Shown: positions 22,632 to 30,433 of the stretch, piece by piece
How the letters are laid out: each line of letters starts with the position of its first letter
Numbering within the stretch: position 1 is the stretch's first letter
Assembly (NCBI GenBank): GCA_002391225.1
Contig: DGRV01000038.1
Coordinates: 1-31,310, forward strand
Direction: 5' to 3'
DNA length: 31,310 nucleotides
From: Christensenella sp. UBA4379
Lineage (GTDB): Bacteria > Bacillota > Clostridia > Christensenellales > Aristaeellaceae
Program-made: the position numbers and the translations under genes
The notes under the pieces: model-generated
The model's database searches: none
What the model was told of the DNA's origin: nothing
Seen by the model: only the letters and a program-made list of their open reading frames with translations

Positions 22632-24551
22632 ATGATAGTGCTGAACACACAGCATGTTTCCAAAGCGTTCGGCGGAAACGCTGTGCTCAAGGACGTCTCG
22701 CTGACCCTGCAGCATCGCGACAGACTGGGGCTGGTGGGCGTCAACGGCTGCGGGAAAACGACCCTGCTACGCGTGCTGTGCGGAGAGCTGTCCCCGGACG
22801 GCGGCACCATTTCGATGGCCAAGCAGGTGAAGATCGGCTATCTGGCCCAGCAGAATAAGCCGGTCCCCGGCATGACGGTGTACGGCCTGCTGAATCAGGT
22901 CTTTGACCCGGTCCGGGAGATGGAGCAAAAGCTTCGCCAGATGGAACATAAGATGGCGGAAACGACGGACGAAACGGAGCTGAGCCGTCTGGGCGAGAGC
23001 TATACCCGCCTGAACAGCGCCTTTGAGGACGCGGGCGGCTATTCCTGGCAGTCTTCGATCCAGGGGGTGCTCAAGGGCCTGGGGTTTCCTGAAGAAATGC
23101 AGAACCAGCAGACTTCCGTGCTGTCCGGTGGAGAGCTGACCAGGCTCTATCTGGGCCGGCTTTTGCTGCAGCAGCCGGACATCCTTTTCCTGGACGAGCC
23201 GACGAACCACCTGGACCTGGAAGCCCTTCGCTGGCTGGAGGATTATCTGAGCGATTACCGGGGCAGCGTGCTGGTGGTGTCCCACGACCGGTATTTTATG
23301 GACCGGGTCTGCACCGGCATCGTGGAGCTCGCCTTCGGGGTGACGGAACAGTACCCCGGCAACTACTCCAGGTATCTGGACCTGAGGGCGGAGCGGTGGC
23401 TGACGAGGGAGCGGGCGTATGACGCCCAGCAGAAGGAAATCGCCAGGCAGCTGGAGGTGATCCGGAAGCTCCGGGCCTTCAACCGGGAGAAGTCCATCAA
23501 GCGGGCCGAGAGCCGGGTGAAGATGCTGGACAAGATAGAAGTCCTCGACCGGCCGGAGGAGGAAAAGCAGATTTTTTTCCGCTTTACGGCCGCCCGGCGC
23601 ACCGGGGACGACGTGCTGCGGGTCCGGGACCTGTCCAAGTCCTTTGACGGACGGGAAGTGTTTTCCCATGTGACGTTCGACCTGTTCCGGGGGGACAGGG
23701 TTGCCCTGATCGGGAAAAACGGCATCGGAAAGACGACCCTGTTCCGCTGCCTGACGGGCGAACAGGCCCCGGACGGCGGGGCGGTCATCGAAGGGGCCAA
23801 CCTGGACATCGGCTATTACGACCAGCATCAAAAGGGCCTGCACGAGGAAAAAACCATCCTGGACGAGGTGTGGGACGATTTTCCCCGGATGGATCAGACG
23901 GCCGTCCGCGGGGCGCTGGGCCAGTTCCTGTTTTCCGGGGAGGATGTGTTTCAGATGATCGGCTCACTGTCCGGGGGCGAAAAGGGACGGGTCGCGCTGA
24001 CCAAGCTGATGCTTCATCAGGACAACCTGCTCCTCCTGGACGAGCCCACCAACCACCTGGACATGAACAGCCGCGAGGTGCTGGAGGAAGCGCTGGACGG
24101 GTTTGAGGGAACGATTTTCGCGATTTCCCACGACCGCTATTTCATCAACCGCTTCGCCAGCAAGGTCATGGAGCTGACGCCGGAAGGCGTGGTGCTCTAC
24201 CAGGGAAATTACGACGATTACCTGGCGGAAAAGGAAAAGCTTGCCGCCCCGACGGATGCCTGGACGCAGGCGGGGATGACCCGCACGGAGTTCAGGAAGG
24301 AAAAACGCCGGGAGAACGACGACAAGCAGAAAAGGAAAATGCTCCAGGCGGCGGTCCGGGACGCGGAACAGCGCGTATCGGACGCCGAAAGCGCGCTGGC
24401 TCAGTTCGAGGCCTTCCTTGCAGGGCCGGACGCCTACAGCCAGCCGGGCAGCGCGGAAACCAACGCCCGGGAATACCAGCGCCTCAAGGATGCGTTGGAC
24501 GCGGCGTACAGCCAATGGGAACAGGCGGTTCAGGAAGCGGAAGCCGAATAA
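22632..24551 (+). CDS. ABC-F family ATPase
   Basis: This 639-residue soluble protein has two ABC domains and no membrane segments, so it belongs to the ribosome-associated ABC-F translation factors. Domain 1 has Walker A GVNGCGKTT (36-44), signature VLSGGELTR and LDEPTNHLDLEAL. Domain 2 has GKNGIGKTT, SLSGGEKGR and LDEPTNHLDMNS. The interdomain linker (AERWLTRERAYDAQQKEIARQL) is the P-site-tRNA-interaction region. The C-terminus (about 560-639) is a charged coiled coil as in Uup/YdiF. The family includes both housekeeping factors and antibiotic-resistance proteins; the C-terminal coil points to the Uup/YdiF side, as inference. GGAGGA precedes the ATG at 22632. Confidence 0.94.
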   Translation: MIVLNTQHVSKAFGGNAVLKDVSLTLQHRDRLGLVGVNGCGKTTLLRVLCGELSPDGGTISMAKQVKIGYLAQQNKPVPGMTVYGLLNQVFDPVREMEQKLRQMEHKMAETTDETELSRLGESYTRLNSAFEDAGGYSWQSSIQGVLKGLGFPEEMQNQQTSVLSGGELTRLYLGRLLLQQPDILFLDEPTNHLDLEALRWLEDYLSDYRGSVLVVSHDRYFMDRVCTGIVELAFGVTEQYPGNYSRYLDLRAERWLTRERAYDAQQKEIARQLEVIRKLRAFNREKSIKRAESRVKMLDKIEVLDRPEEEKQIFFRFTAARRTGDDVLRVRDLSKSFDGREVFSHVTFDLFRGDRVALIGKNGIGKTTLFRCLTGEQAPDGGAVIEGANLDIGYYDQHQKGLHEEKTILDEVWDDFPRMDQTAVRGALGQFLFSGEDVFQMIGSLSGGEKGRVALTKLMLHQDNLLLLDEPTNHLDMNSREVLEEALDGFEGTIFAISHDRYFINRFASKVMELTPEGVVLYQGNYDDYLAEKEKLAAPTDAWTQAGMTRTEFRKEKRRENDDKQKRKMLQAAVRDAEQRVSDAESALAQFEAFLAGPDAYSQPGSAETNAREYQRLKDALDAAYSQWEQAVQEAEAE

Positions 24552-24556
24552 AAGAA

Positions 24557-24599
24557 GGGATGCTGCATTGCTGAGTAAACGCAACATCCCTTTGCTTTT
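24557..24599. terminator. bidirectional terminator between the ABC-F and YbaK-type genes
   Basis: GGGATGCTGC and GCAACATCCC pair over 10 positions (one mismatch). T-rich tails occur on both strands (TTTGCTTTT on plus, TTCTTTTATT on minus), serving two convergent genes. Confidence 0.8.
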
Positions 24600-25122
24600 A
24601 TACTGGGCCCTGTATTTCCCCGGCGGGCGGGACGAAAACGGGCGTGTGTTCCGTCAGCGGCAGGAAGCGTGATAGAAAAACGTCTCTTTTGAAAATCAGC
24701 GTTTCCGTTGGGATCAGCGGATGAAAAGCGAGGTATTCGGAGGACAGCAGGCCCTGATCCATGCACAGCTGTACCTCGCGCCCTTGGTCGAACAAAAGGG
24801 CCAGCGGGGTCAGGGCGCCGGGGGCTACGTGAAGCAGGCGGTCCAGATGCTCGTCCGCGGCGAAGGAAACCCTCGAAATGCCCATCGCTTTGGAAAATAC
24901 CGCCGTCCGGAAGGAAACGAAGGGAGAACAAAGGTACAGGTAAAACCGGGTCTGCTGCCGGTTGCACAGGAGGATGTTCTTGGGCATCACTGTGTTTTCA
25001 GACAGGCGCTGCACCCGGTAGCAGTCCTCCATGGTGTGCACTTCTTCGTGCTCGTGCTTTTCAAAAGGGATCCAGTTTTCCTTGAGCAGCCTCATCAGGG
25101 CTCGATAATCGTCAGTACACAT
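24598..25122 (-). CDS. YbaK/ProX-type aminoacyl-tRNA deacylase domain protein
   Basis: This 174-residue protein matches the ProXp-ala (PrdX) subgroup of the YbaK fold, which hydrolyses Ala-tRNA(Pro) in trans. The supporting wording is FEKHEHEEVHTMEDC at the N-terminus, MPKNILLCNRQQTRFYLYLC (family: KNLFL.D.....YYLV), ISRVSFAADEHL and VAPGALTPLALLFDQ (family: PGsVTPfaL.ND). The C-terminal third is less typical. The ATG lies inside the end of the preceding gene with an 11-nt overlap and AAAAGG about 7 nt upstream, so the two are translationally coupled. It ends in a bidirectional terminator shared with the ABC-F gene. Confidence 0.8.
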   Translation of the reverse strand: MCTDDYRALMRLLKENWIPFEKHEHEEVHTMEDCYRVQRLSENTVMPKNILLCNRQQTRFYLYLCSPFVSFRTAVFSKAMGISRVSFAADEHLDRLLHVAPGALTPLALLFDQGREVQLCMDQGLLSSEYLAFHPLIPTETLIFKRDVFLSRFLPLTEHTPVFVPPAGEIQGPV

Positions 25123-26242
25123 CTTTATACCTTTTCGGCGCGTGGCAGTTCTTACAGGGATTCAAGGTGCGGTACTTGGGGTCGTCCAGCTCGGCGTAGG
25201 TAAAGTAGGTGCTGAGCGGCAGATATTCGGACGCGATGCGGGAACAGTTGGGATCCAGGTGATAGTACTGTCCGCCAGTGTTGTAATAGAGCAGCAGCCC
25301 CGGGTTGGTCGTGGGCTCCGGAGAGGGGGAGGGAGTCATGTTGTCATACAGGGCGCTGCGCTGTTCGAAGACCTGGTTTTCCTCCGTCACCATCCCGATG
25401 CTGTTCAGGGAGCTGGGGTCCACGTACCAGGTGTCGTTGGAGCGGACCATCATGACCTGGTAGCGCTTGGAGGAGGTGGACCCGTCCTGGTTGCTGATGT
25501 TGGCGATGATCTGAATCGGGCGGGAATTGTCCGTATTGGTGCCGTAGACCCTTTCCACCATGTAGCTGGTGGGGGTGGTGAAGCCCAGGATGTTAAACAG
25601 GCTGGAGCCGGGGTTTTCCTGGCTGTCCACCCAAGAGGGGACGCACATGGCCAGCTGGTTTTCCCGGTCGCTGACGGCCCAGTACTGCATGAATTCATCC
25701 AGCCTGCTCTGGGCGGCGGAGATGGGAATTTCGGTTTCCTGCGGTTCTTCAGTGGGGGCCTGATCCTGCTGCAGGGCGGCGGCCGCCGCCTGCTGAATAT
25801 CCGTAAGCGAAGGGGTGTCCAGTACGTTGTCCTGAGAGAAGACCGCGTTGGAATCCACCCGGCTGACGGTGATGGTCGTGACCGGTCCGGGGGTATTGAT
25901 GATGATCAGCGCGACTACGGCCAGGGCGGAAACGGCGTAAAACAGCGACAGCTTCCCGCGGGCGTTCTGCGTGAACGCCCGGACCAGCCACATAATGACG
26001 ACCGCCACCAGGCAGACGCCTAGGTAAGCGGCGTAGATCATCGGCCGGTTCAGCACAATGGCGACCACCAGAAACGCCGGGAGCAGCAGCAAGAGGATCA
26101 GCTGCAGCAGGCGGTGCTGCTTGGGCTTTTCGTAGGTTTCGTCCTCAATCACCGGCGGCTCGTAGCTTTGAGGGTCGGGCGCTTTATGTTTGTCCATGCG
26201 CATCAGCGGCGTGGAGGAATAATGGTTTCTTCTGGAGCTCAT
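25112..26242 (-). CDS. membrane protein with three helices and a C-terminal Cys/His-rich motif
   Basis: I do not recognise this 376-residue protein as a named family. Residues 1-44 are polar, then three hydrophobic helices follow (about 45-64, 69-88, 98-116). After that comes a linker with Gln/Ala and Pro/Glu tracts, an NTF2-like-looking region (about 180-290: LDEFMQYWAVSDRENQLAMCVPSW) and a Pro/Ser linker. The tail (319-376) holds YYHLDPNC (His328, Cys333) and LNPCKNCHAP (Cys363, Cys366, His367). The tail pattern is like the metal site of Ada-type Zn modules (HxxxC...PCxxC). The upstream frame continues 18 codons, but AAGGAAGGA before the ATG at 26242 fixes the start. It has its own promoter and overlaps the YbaK gene. 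Confidence 0.8.
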   Translation of the reverse strand: MSSRRNHYSSTPLMRMDKHKAPDPQSYEPPVIEDETYEKPKQHRLLQLILLLLLPAFLVVAIVLNRPMIYAAYLGVCLVAVVIMWLVRAFTQNARGKLSLFYAVSALAVVALIIINTPGPVTTITVSRVDSNAVFSQDNVLDTPSLTDIQQAAAAALQQDQAPTEEPQETEIPISAAQSRLDEFMQYWAVSDRENQLAMCVPSWVDSQENPGSSLFNILGFTTPTSYMVERVYGTNTDNSRPIQIIANISNQDGSTSSKRYQVMMVRSNDTWYVDPSSLNSIGMVTEENQVFEQRSALYDNMTPSPSPEPTTNPGLLLYYNTGGQYYHLDPNCSRIASEYLPLSTYFTYAELDDPKYRTLNPCKNCHAPKRYKDVY

Positions 26243-26278
26243 CGCGGTCCATCCTTCCTTAGGGGAACTCACTTGTAT

Positions 26279-26308
26279 ATTATAGTATAACTTCATAGGT
26301 TTTGTAAA
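26279..26308 (-). promoter_or_regulatory. promoter of the three-helix membrane protein gene
   Basis: On the minus strand TTTACA (26303-26308), an 18-nt spacer and TATAAT (26279-26284). The transcript start would be about 30 nt before the ATG at 26242. Two direct repeats of TGTTACAA lie just upstream. Confidence 0.75.
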
Positions 26309-26312
26309 GAAA

Positions 26313-26332
26313 TTGTAACATCTTTTGTAACA
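26313..26332 (-). promoter_or_regulatory. candidate operator: two direct TGTTACAA repeats
   Basis: Read on the minus strand, TGTTACAA occurs at 26325-26332 and again at 26313-26320, a 12-nt period, immediately upstream of the -35 of the 25112-26242 gene. A partial third unit (TTTACAAA) overlaps the -35. Such phased repeats beside a -35 are typical of activator or response-regulator sites. The cognate protein is unknown. Confidence 0.4.
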
Positions 26333-26371
26333 ATTCTGTGATTTTCTCCGGGCTGTTTCGGGGCCTTCCCA

Positions 26372-26400
26372 TTGAAAAAAAAGGCTGATTATGCTATACT
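26372..26400 (+). promoter_or_regulatory. promoter for xpaC-telA
   Basis: TTGAAA (26372-26377), 17 nt, TATACT (26395-26400). The predicted start is about 35 nt before the xpaC ATG. Confidence 0.78.
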
Positions 26401-26440
26401 GATCCTGTTTCCTGTGATCAGTGGATGGAGATGAACGGGT

Positions 26441-27139
26441 ATGAAAAAAAAGAAATGGAAATCACTGGTCGGCTCGCTGATCGCGGCGGGGGCCGTGTTC
26501 GCGCTGTACAGTTCCCTGTTTAAGCTGAACCAAGTTTCTGACTTTCTGATCGGCGGCGGCCTGGCCGTCATTGCCGGGTGGCTGGCTTACCAGATGGGGA
26601 TGGGGCTGGATACCAGCAAAAAAGCCCCGGTTCAAAAGTCCATCCCCGTGACGGGCATTGAATCTGTCGATCAGCTGGTCCGCCACGGGCAGGAGATGAT
26701 CGCCCAGATCCGGGACGAGAACAGCCAGATTCCGGACCCTGTCCTGTCCAAGAAAATCGACGAGCTGGAATCTATCTCCAACCAAATCTTTCTGACGGTG
26801 ACGGACAAGCCCGAAAAAGCGCCGCAGATCCGTCGGTTCATGGATTACTATCTTCCCACCGTGCTCAAGATGCTGACCAACTACCGCAAGCTGGGCGAGC
26901 GGGAAGTCACGGGAGAAAACGCGGAGAAGACAAAGAAAAGCGTGGAAGATGCCATGGACATCGTGCTGGAGGCCTTCACAAAGCAGCACGACCAGCTCTA
27001 CCAGCGGGACATGCTGGACGTGACGACGGACATTTCCGTCCTGGAAACCCTGATGAAGCAGGACGGGCTGATCGAAAACGTCCCCATGAAGCCGGAAGAA
27101 AAGCAGGCCGGGCAGAGCCAGGCCGCTGGCGGCCAATAA
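26441..27139 (+). CDS. xpaC: XpaC-family protein (5-bromo-4-chloroindolyl phosphate hydrolysis protein)
   Basis: This 232-residue protein has a lysine-rich start and two hydrophobic segments (about 9-27 and 34-52), followed by a soluble helical domain (VDQLVRHGQEMIAQIRDENSQIPD, MDYYLPTVLKMLTNYRKL). That arrangement and wording match XpaC proteins, named from a hydrolysis phenotype in Bacillus. The true biochemical role is unclear, and these genes nearly always sit next to telA, as here (58 nt gap). A TTGAAA-17-TATACT promoter lies upstream at 26372-26400. The Lys-Lys-Lys start follows GGAG about 10 nt before the ATG. Confidence 0.88.
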   Translation: MKKKKWKSLVGSLIAAGAVFALYSSLFKLNQVSDFLIGGGLAVIAGWLAYQMGMGLDTSKKAPVQKSIPVTGIESVDQLVRHGQEMIAQIRDENSQIPDPVLSKKIDELESISNQIFLTVTDKPEKAPQIRRFMDYYLPTVLKMLTNYRKLGEREVTGENAEKTKKSVEDAMDIVLEAFTKQHDQLYQRDMLDVTTDISVLETLMKQDGLIENVPMKPEEKQAGQSQAAGGQ

Positions 27140-27197
27140 CGTTGGATGCAAATTTCATAAACATACATAAGCATTGATTTGAAGGAGGAACCCGGCC

Positions 27198-28403
27198 ATG
27201 AGCGAAGAAAAAAAGAACCTTTCCGAAATTCTGCAGGATGAAGAACTGCATACCGCGCCCGTTCTTTCCCTGGGCAGCCAGACGGCCCAGGCGGTTCAGC
27301 TGGAGAAAACGGCCGAAATGCTGGAGCAGGCCGCCAGCACGCCCCTGGCCCAGGACGCCAAGGAGATCGTGGAGTCCCTGGAAAGCGGCCTGACGGAGGC
27401 GGAACTCAAGGAGGTCGAGGAGTTCGCCGGCAAGATCGACCTGATGAACCAGGACCATGTCATGATGTACGGCGCTGACGCCCAGAAGAAGATTTCCTCC
27501 TTCGCGGATTCCATTCTGGACGGCGTCAAAACCATGGACACCGGCGACGTGGGCGAAACGCTGACCAAGCTGATCACCGAGCTCAAGGGCTTTGAAGGCG
27601 CTACCGAAAAGCCCAAGGGACTGCGCGCACTGTTTACCTCCACCAAGCAGCAGATCGCCAACCTCAAGGCCAAGTACGACGACGTGTCCGTCAACGTGGA
27701 TAAGATCGCCTCCAGCCTGGAACAGCACCAGGTGCAGCTGCTCAAGGACATCGCGATGTTTGACCAGCTGTACGACATCAATACCGCCTATTTCCATGAG
27801 CTGACCATGTACATCGTCGCCGGCGAAAAGCGCCTGGCCGACGTCCGCGCCACGGACCTGGTCGCCCTGCGCGAGGCGGCCCAGAAGAGCGGCGACGCCA
27901 TGGACGCTCAGAAGGCGAACGATCTGGACGCCCAGTGCGACCGCTTTGAAAAGAAGCTGCACGACCTGAAGCTGACCCGGCAGATTTCCCTGCAGATGGC
28001 CCCGCAGATCCGCCTGCTGCAGAACAACAACGCCCTGCTGGTGGAAAGGATTCAGTCCACCCTGGTCAACACCCTGCCCCTGTGGAAGAACCAGATGGTC
28101 CTGGCCCTGGGCCTGCAGCACTCTCAGCAGGCCATGCAGGCGCAGAAGGCCGTGACCGACATGACCAACGAGCTGCTCAAGAAGAACGCTGAAAAACTCA
28201 AGCAGGGCACCCTGGCGACGGCCAAGGAAGCCGAGCGCGGCGTGATCGACATCGAGACGCTGACGCAGACGAACCAGTCCCTGATCGATACCATCGACGA
28301 GGTCATCCGCATCCAGCAGGAAGGCAGGCAGAAGCGTGCCGAGGCGGAAAAGACGCTGGCTCAGATGGAAAACGAGCTGAAGCAAAAGCTGCTCAGCATG
28401 TAA
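27198..28403 (+). CDS. telA: TelA-family toxic anion resistance protein
   Basis: This 401-residue, soluble, nearly all-helical protein belongs to the TelA/KlaA family, linked by genetics to tellurite and cell-envelope stress resistance; the mechanism is unknown. Typical stretches are KIDLMNQDHVMMYGADAQKKISSFAD, LDKDVAMFDQLYDINTAYFHEL-like wording in the middle, LTRQISLQMAPQIRLLQNNN and IQSTLVNTLPLWKNQMVLALG. The C-terminus is a long coiled coil. GGAGG lies about 10 nt before the ATG. It forms a two-gene unit with xpaC and is closed by a perfect 10-bp-stem terminator. Confidence 0.94.
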   Translation: MSEEKKNLSEILQDEELHTAPVLSLGSQTAQAVQLEKTAEMLEQAASTPLAQDAKEIVESLESGLTEAELKEVEEFAGKIDLMNQDHVMMYGADAQKKISSFADSILDGVKTMDTGDVGETLTKLITELKGFEGATEKPKGLRALFTSTKQQIANLKAKYDDVSVNVDKIASSLEQHQVQLLKDIAMFDQLYDINTAYFHELTMYIVAGEKRLADVRATDLVALREAAQKSGDAMDAQKANDLDAQCDRFEKKLHDLKLTRQISLQMAPQIRLLQNNNALLVERIQSTLVNTLPLWKNQMVLALGLQHSQQAMQAQKAVTDMTNELLKKNAEKLKQGTLATAKEAERGVIDIETLTQTNQSLIDTIDEVIRIQQEGRQKRAEAEKTLAQMENELKQKLLSM

Positions 28404-28416
28404 ACCGGTTTGATCT

Positions 28417-28448
28417 GGGCAGCGCCGAGAAGGCGCTGCCCGATTTTT
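28417..28448 (+). terminator. intrinsic terminator of xpaC-telA
   Basis: GGGCAGCGCC and GGCGCTGCCC pair perfectly over 10 bp with loop GAGAA, then GATTTTT. Confidence 0.93.
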
Positions 28449-28466
28449 ATGAAAAGGTGGCAGTTT

Positions 28467-29321
28467 ATGACGGATACGCTGACGGTGACCTACCTGTTCC
28501 ATTCTGGCTTTCTGGTCGCCGTGGAGGATGTGCTGCTGGTGTTCGACTACTGGCGGGGTGAAAACAACACGCTGCCGGCAAAAGCCTGCGTCAGCGAAAA
28601 GGACTTTCAGAGGTTCCGCAGGGTTTACGTGTTTGTCAGCCACAGCCACGTGGATCATTTTGACCCGATCATCTACGACTGGGACCGGGCGAAATACCAT
28701 ATCGAGTACATCATCTCGGACGACCTGCCCCAGGGGGTGCCCGGCAGGCGGATGAAGCCGGGGGACGAACTGACGCTGGAAGATATCAGCGTCCGCGCCT
28801 TCGATTCAACGGACCTGGGGGTCTCCTTCTTTGTAGAGATCATGGGTAGGACCATCTTCCACGCGGGGGACCTGAACCTGTGGCACTGGCGGGAAGAGAG
28901 CACGGTCCGCGAAATCAAGCAGGCGGAGGACGACTTTTACGAGGCGGTGGACCCGATCCGCGGGCTGAACATCGACCTGTGCATGTTCCCGCTGGATCCA
29001 AGGCAGGGCGGCCTGTTTGACGCGGGGATCAATCACTTCGTCATGTCCGTCAAGCCCCGCGTGGTGATTCCCATGCACTGGCAGCAGCGGGCGGAGGTGC
29101 CCCTCAACTATGCCCGCCGGGGCAGGACGCGCTATACGGAAATTCTGGCGCTGACCAAGCCGCGGGAGCGGGCGGACCTGACCTTCGGCGAGGACGAGCT
29201 GCAGATCCACGTCCATACCCCGGTCAGCGGTCTGTTTGAGGAAAAGAAGGAGCCGGAAATTCCCGAGGAGAGGAACGACGATCCATTTACCGATACGGAT
29301 CTGCCGGTGAACGTGCAATGA
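28467..29321 (+). CDS. metallo-beta-lactamase-fold hydrolase (UlaG-like)
   Basis: This 284-residue hydrolase has the metal-binding motif SHSHVDHF (His59, His61, Asp63, His64) and a second ligand region FHAGDLNLWHW. PMHWQQ near residue 213 gives a further His. This short form matches the UlaG/PF13483-type branch, whose members act on phosphorylated or lactone substrates; the substrate here is unknown. The C-terminus adds an acidic tail (KKEPEIPEERNDDPFTDTD). The upstream open frame starts inside the telA terminator, so the ATG at 28467, 6 nt after AAAAGGTGG, is the real start. It overlaps tadA by 4 nt (ATGA), implying coupled translation. Confidence 0.9.
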   Translation: MTDTLTVTYLFHSGFLVAVEDVLLVFDYWRGENNTLPAKACVSEKDFQRFRRVYVFVSHSHVDHFDPIIYDWDRAKYHIEYIISDDLPQGVPGRRMKPGDELTLEDISVRAFDSTDLGVSFFVEIMGRTIFHAGDLNLWHWREESTVREIKQAEDDFYEAVDPIRGLNIDLCMFPLDPRQGGLFDAGINHFVMSVKPRVVIPMHWQQRAEVPLNYARRGRTRYTEILALTKPRERADLTFGEDELQIHVHTPVSGLFEEKKEPEIPEERNDDPFTDTDLPVNVQ

Positions 29322-29815
29322 GCGGCAACGAGCTTCACGTCGTCTTCATGCGGGAAGCCCTGAAAACGGCGGCGGAGGACGGGCGGGAGGTCCCGGTTGG
29401 GGCGGTGATCGTCCGGGACGGGCAGGTGATCGCCCGGGCCCACAACTATCGGGAAACCGAGGAGTGCGACCCCTTCGGACACGCGGAAATGATCGCCATG
29501 CGGCAGGCGGCCCGGCTCCTGGGCAGAAGGCGGCTCCATGACTGCACGATGTACGTCACCCTGGAGCCCTGCCCGATGTGTGCCGGCGCCATGCTCCAGG
29601 CGGAGCTGAAGGCCTGCTATTTCGCCGCTTTCGACCCCCAGATGGGCTGCTGCGGGAGCGTGTACGACCTGACGCAGGACGAAGCCTTTCCAAGGCATGT
29701 AGAGACCGCCGGGGGCCTGATGGAGGAGGAAGCAAGGGGACTACTGCAAGATTTCTTTGCGAAAAAAAGAAACGCTTCCCTTCCTTTGCCGGAAGGAAAG
29801 CGCGGTGAGCCTTAA
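29318..29815 (+). CDS. tadA: tRNA-adenosine(34) deaminase
   Basis: TadA converts A34 to inosine in the tRNA-Arg(ACG) anticodon. It has 165 residues. The zinc and catalytic residues are all visible: FGHAEM (His55, catalytic Glu57) and LEPCPMCAGAM (Cys85, Cys88). VPVGAVIVRDG and GCCGSVYDL are typical flanks. The ATG overlaps the stop of the hydrolase gene by 4 nt. The last 17 codons are unusual because their DNA doubles as the intrinsic terminator of the convergent XRE gene. This gives a tail (KKRNASLPLPEGKRGEP) beyond the deaminase fold. Confidence 0.95.
   Translation: MSGNELHVVFMREALKTAAEDGREVPVGAVIVRDGQVIARAHNYRETEECDPFGHAEMIAMRQAARLLGRRRLHDCTMYVTLEPCPMCAGAMLQAELKACYFAAFDPQMGCCGSVYDLTQDEAFPRHVETAGGLMEEEARGLLQDFFAKKRNASLPLPEGKRGEP
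29762..29802 (-). terminator. terminator of the XRE gene, lying inside the tadA coding end
   Basis: On the minus strand CGCTTTCCTTCC pairs with GGAAGGGAAGCG (12 positions, one mismatch), followed by TTTCTTTTTTT. All of it is within the last codons of tadA on the plus strand. Confidence 0.8.
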
Positions 29816-29819
29816 GACG

Positions 29820-30305
29820 TTATTCGTTGATGCCCCGCACGAGGTTTTCCAGGAATTCGCTGACGCTGCCGCCGATACCGCCGGAAAACAGGCTGCCGAT
29901 GTTGAAATGGGAATCCTCGACGGCCTTGCCCTCCAGCAGATTCAGAGCCAGCTTCCGGTTTTCCGCGGAGGCCTTGCGGTAGGCCTCCACCAGCTTTTTC
30001 TCCGCGGCGCTGACCTTCATGCTGATTCCGGAGGAGGTCGTCTTTTTCGCGGAGGAGGCCGGCTTCTTGGCCGCGGAGGTGGAGGCGGGCTTCTTTCCGC
30101 CCTTGGCGTCCAGAAGGGACTTCTGAGTGACGCCGGTGGCCTTGGCGATGGCCTTGAGCTGGGCGTCGGTGGGGACGTACAGGGCGCGCTCGGCCTTGCT
30201 GATATCGTTGGCGGTGAGACCGTTTTTCGCGGCCTTCGCCAGCTGCTCCTGGGTCAGCGACGCCGCGGCGCGCGCTTCCTTGAGCCGGGTGGACAGGGTG
30301 GACAT
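29820..30305 (-). CDS. XRE-family helix-turn-helix regulator
   Basis: This 161-residue DNA-binding protein has an N-terminal Cro/C1-type HTH (residues 1-70: RLKEARAAASLTQEQLAKAA, DISKAERALYVPTDAQLKAI, GVTQKSLLDA). A Lys/Ala/Ser-rich linker follows (about 72-95), then a helical C-terminal part (SAAEKKLVEAYRKASAENRKLALNLL) and a Gly-rich end. The C-terminal helix resembles dimerisation segments of short XRE proteins. Its target is unknown; autoregulation is possible since its promoter lies against the TtcA-like gene. The frame extends 12 codons upstream, but GGAGG 8 nt before the ATG at 30305 sets the start. Its terminator lies inside the end of tadA. Confidence 0.9.
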   Translation of the reverse strand: MSTLSTRLKEARAAASLTQEQLAKAAKNGLTANDISKAERALYVPTDAQLKAIAKATGVTQKSLLDAKGGKKPASTSAAKKPASSAKKTTSSGISMKVSAAEKKLVEAYRKASAENRKLALNLLEGKAVEDSHFNIGSLFSGGIGGSVSEFLENLVRGINE

Positions 30306-30389
30306 GAAAGAAGCCTCCTTTTTTATTTTTGATGGGACCAAATCCGGCTCTTTCCTCAGAAGCCGGAAAATCGCTTGAACTCTACGCGC

Positions 30390-30418
30390 ATTGTATCACT
30401 TTTTGTTCCGCCGGGCAA
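30390..30418 (-). promoter_or_regulatory. probable promoter for the XRE regulator gene
   Basis: On the minus strand TTGCCC (30413-30418), 17 nt, TACAAT (30390-30395). The -35 is poor (3 of 6) and the -10 good. The leader holds a 7-bp hairpin (TCCGGCT/AGCCGGA, 30343-30367). Confidence 0.5.
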
Positions 30419-30433
30419 CAGGAGAGAAACAAA

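Noticed and set aside
21708..24551. NHLM-type bacteriocin cluster
   Set aside because: There is no precursor peptide, modifying enzyme or peptidase-ABC exporter; the ABC protein here is a soluble ABC-F ATPase.
26976..28700. 574-codon minus-strand open frame opposite xpaC/telA and the hydrolase
   Set aside because: Same reason: a shadow of telA without family similarity, crossing a strong terminator.
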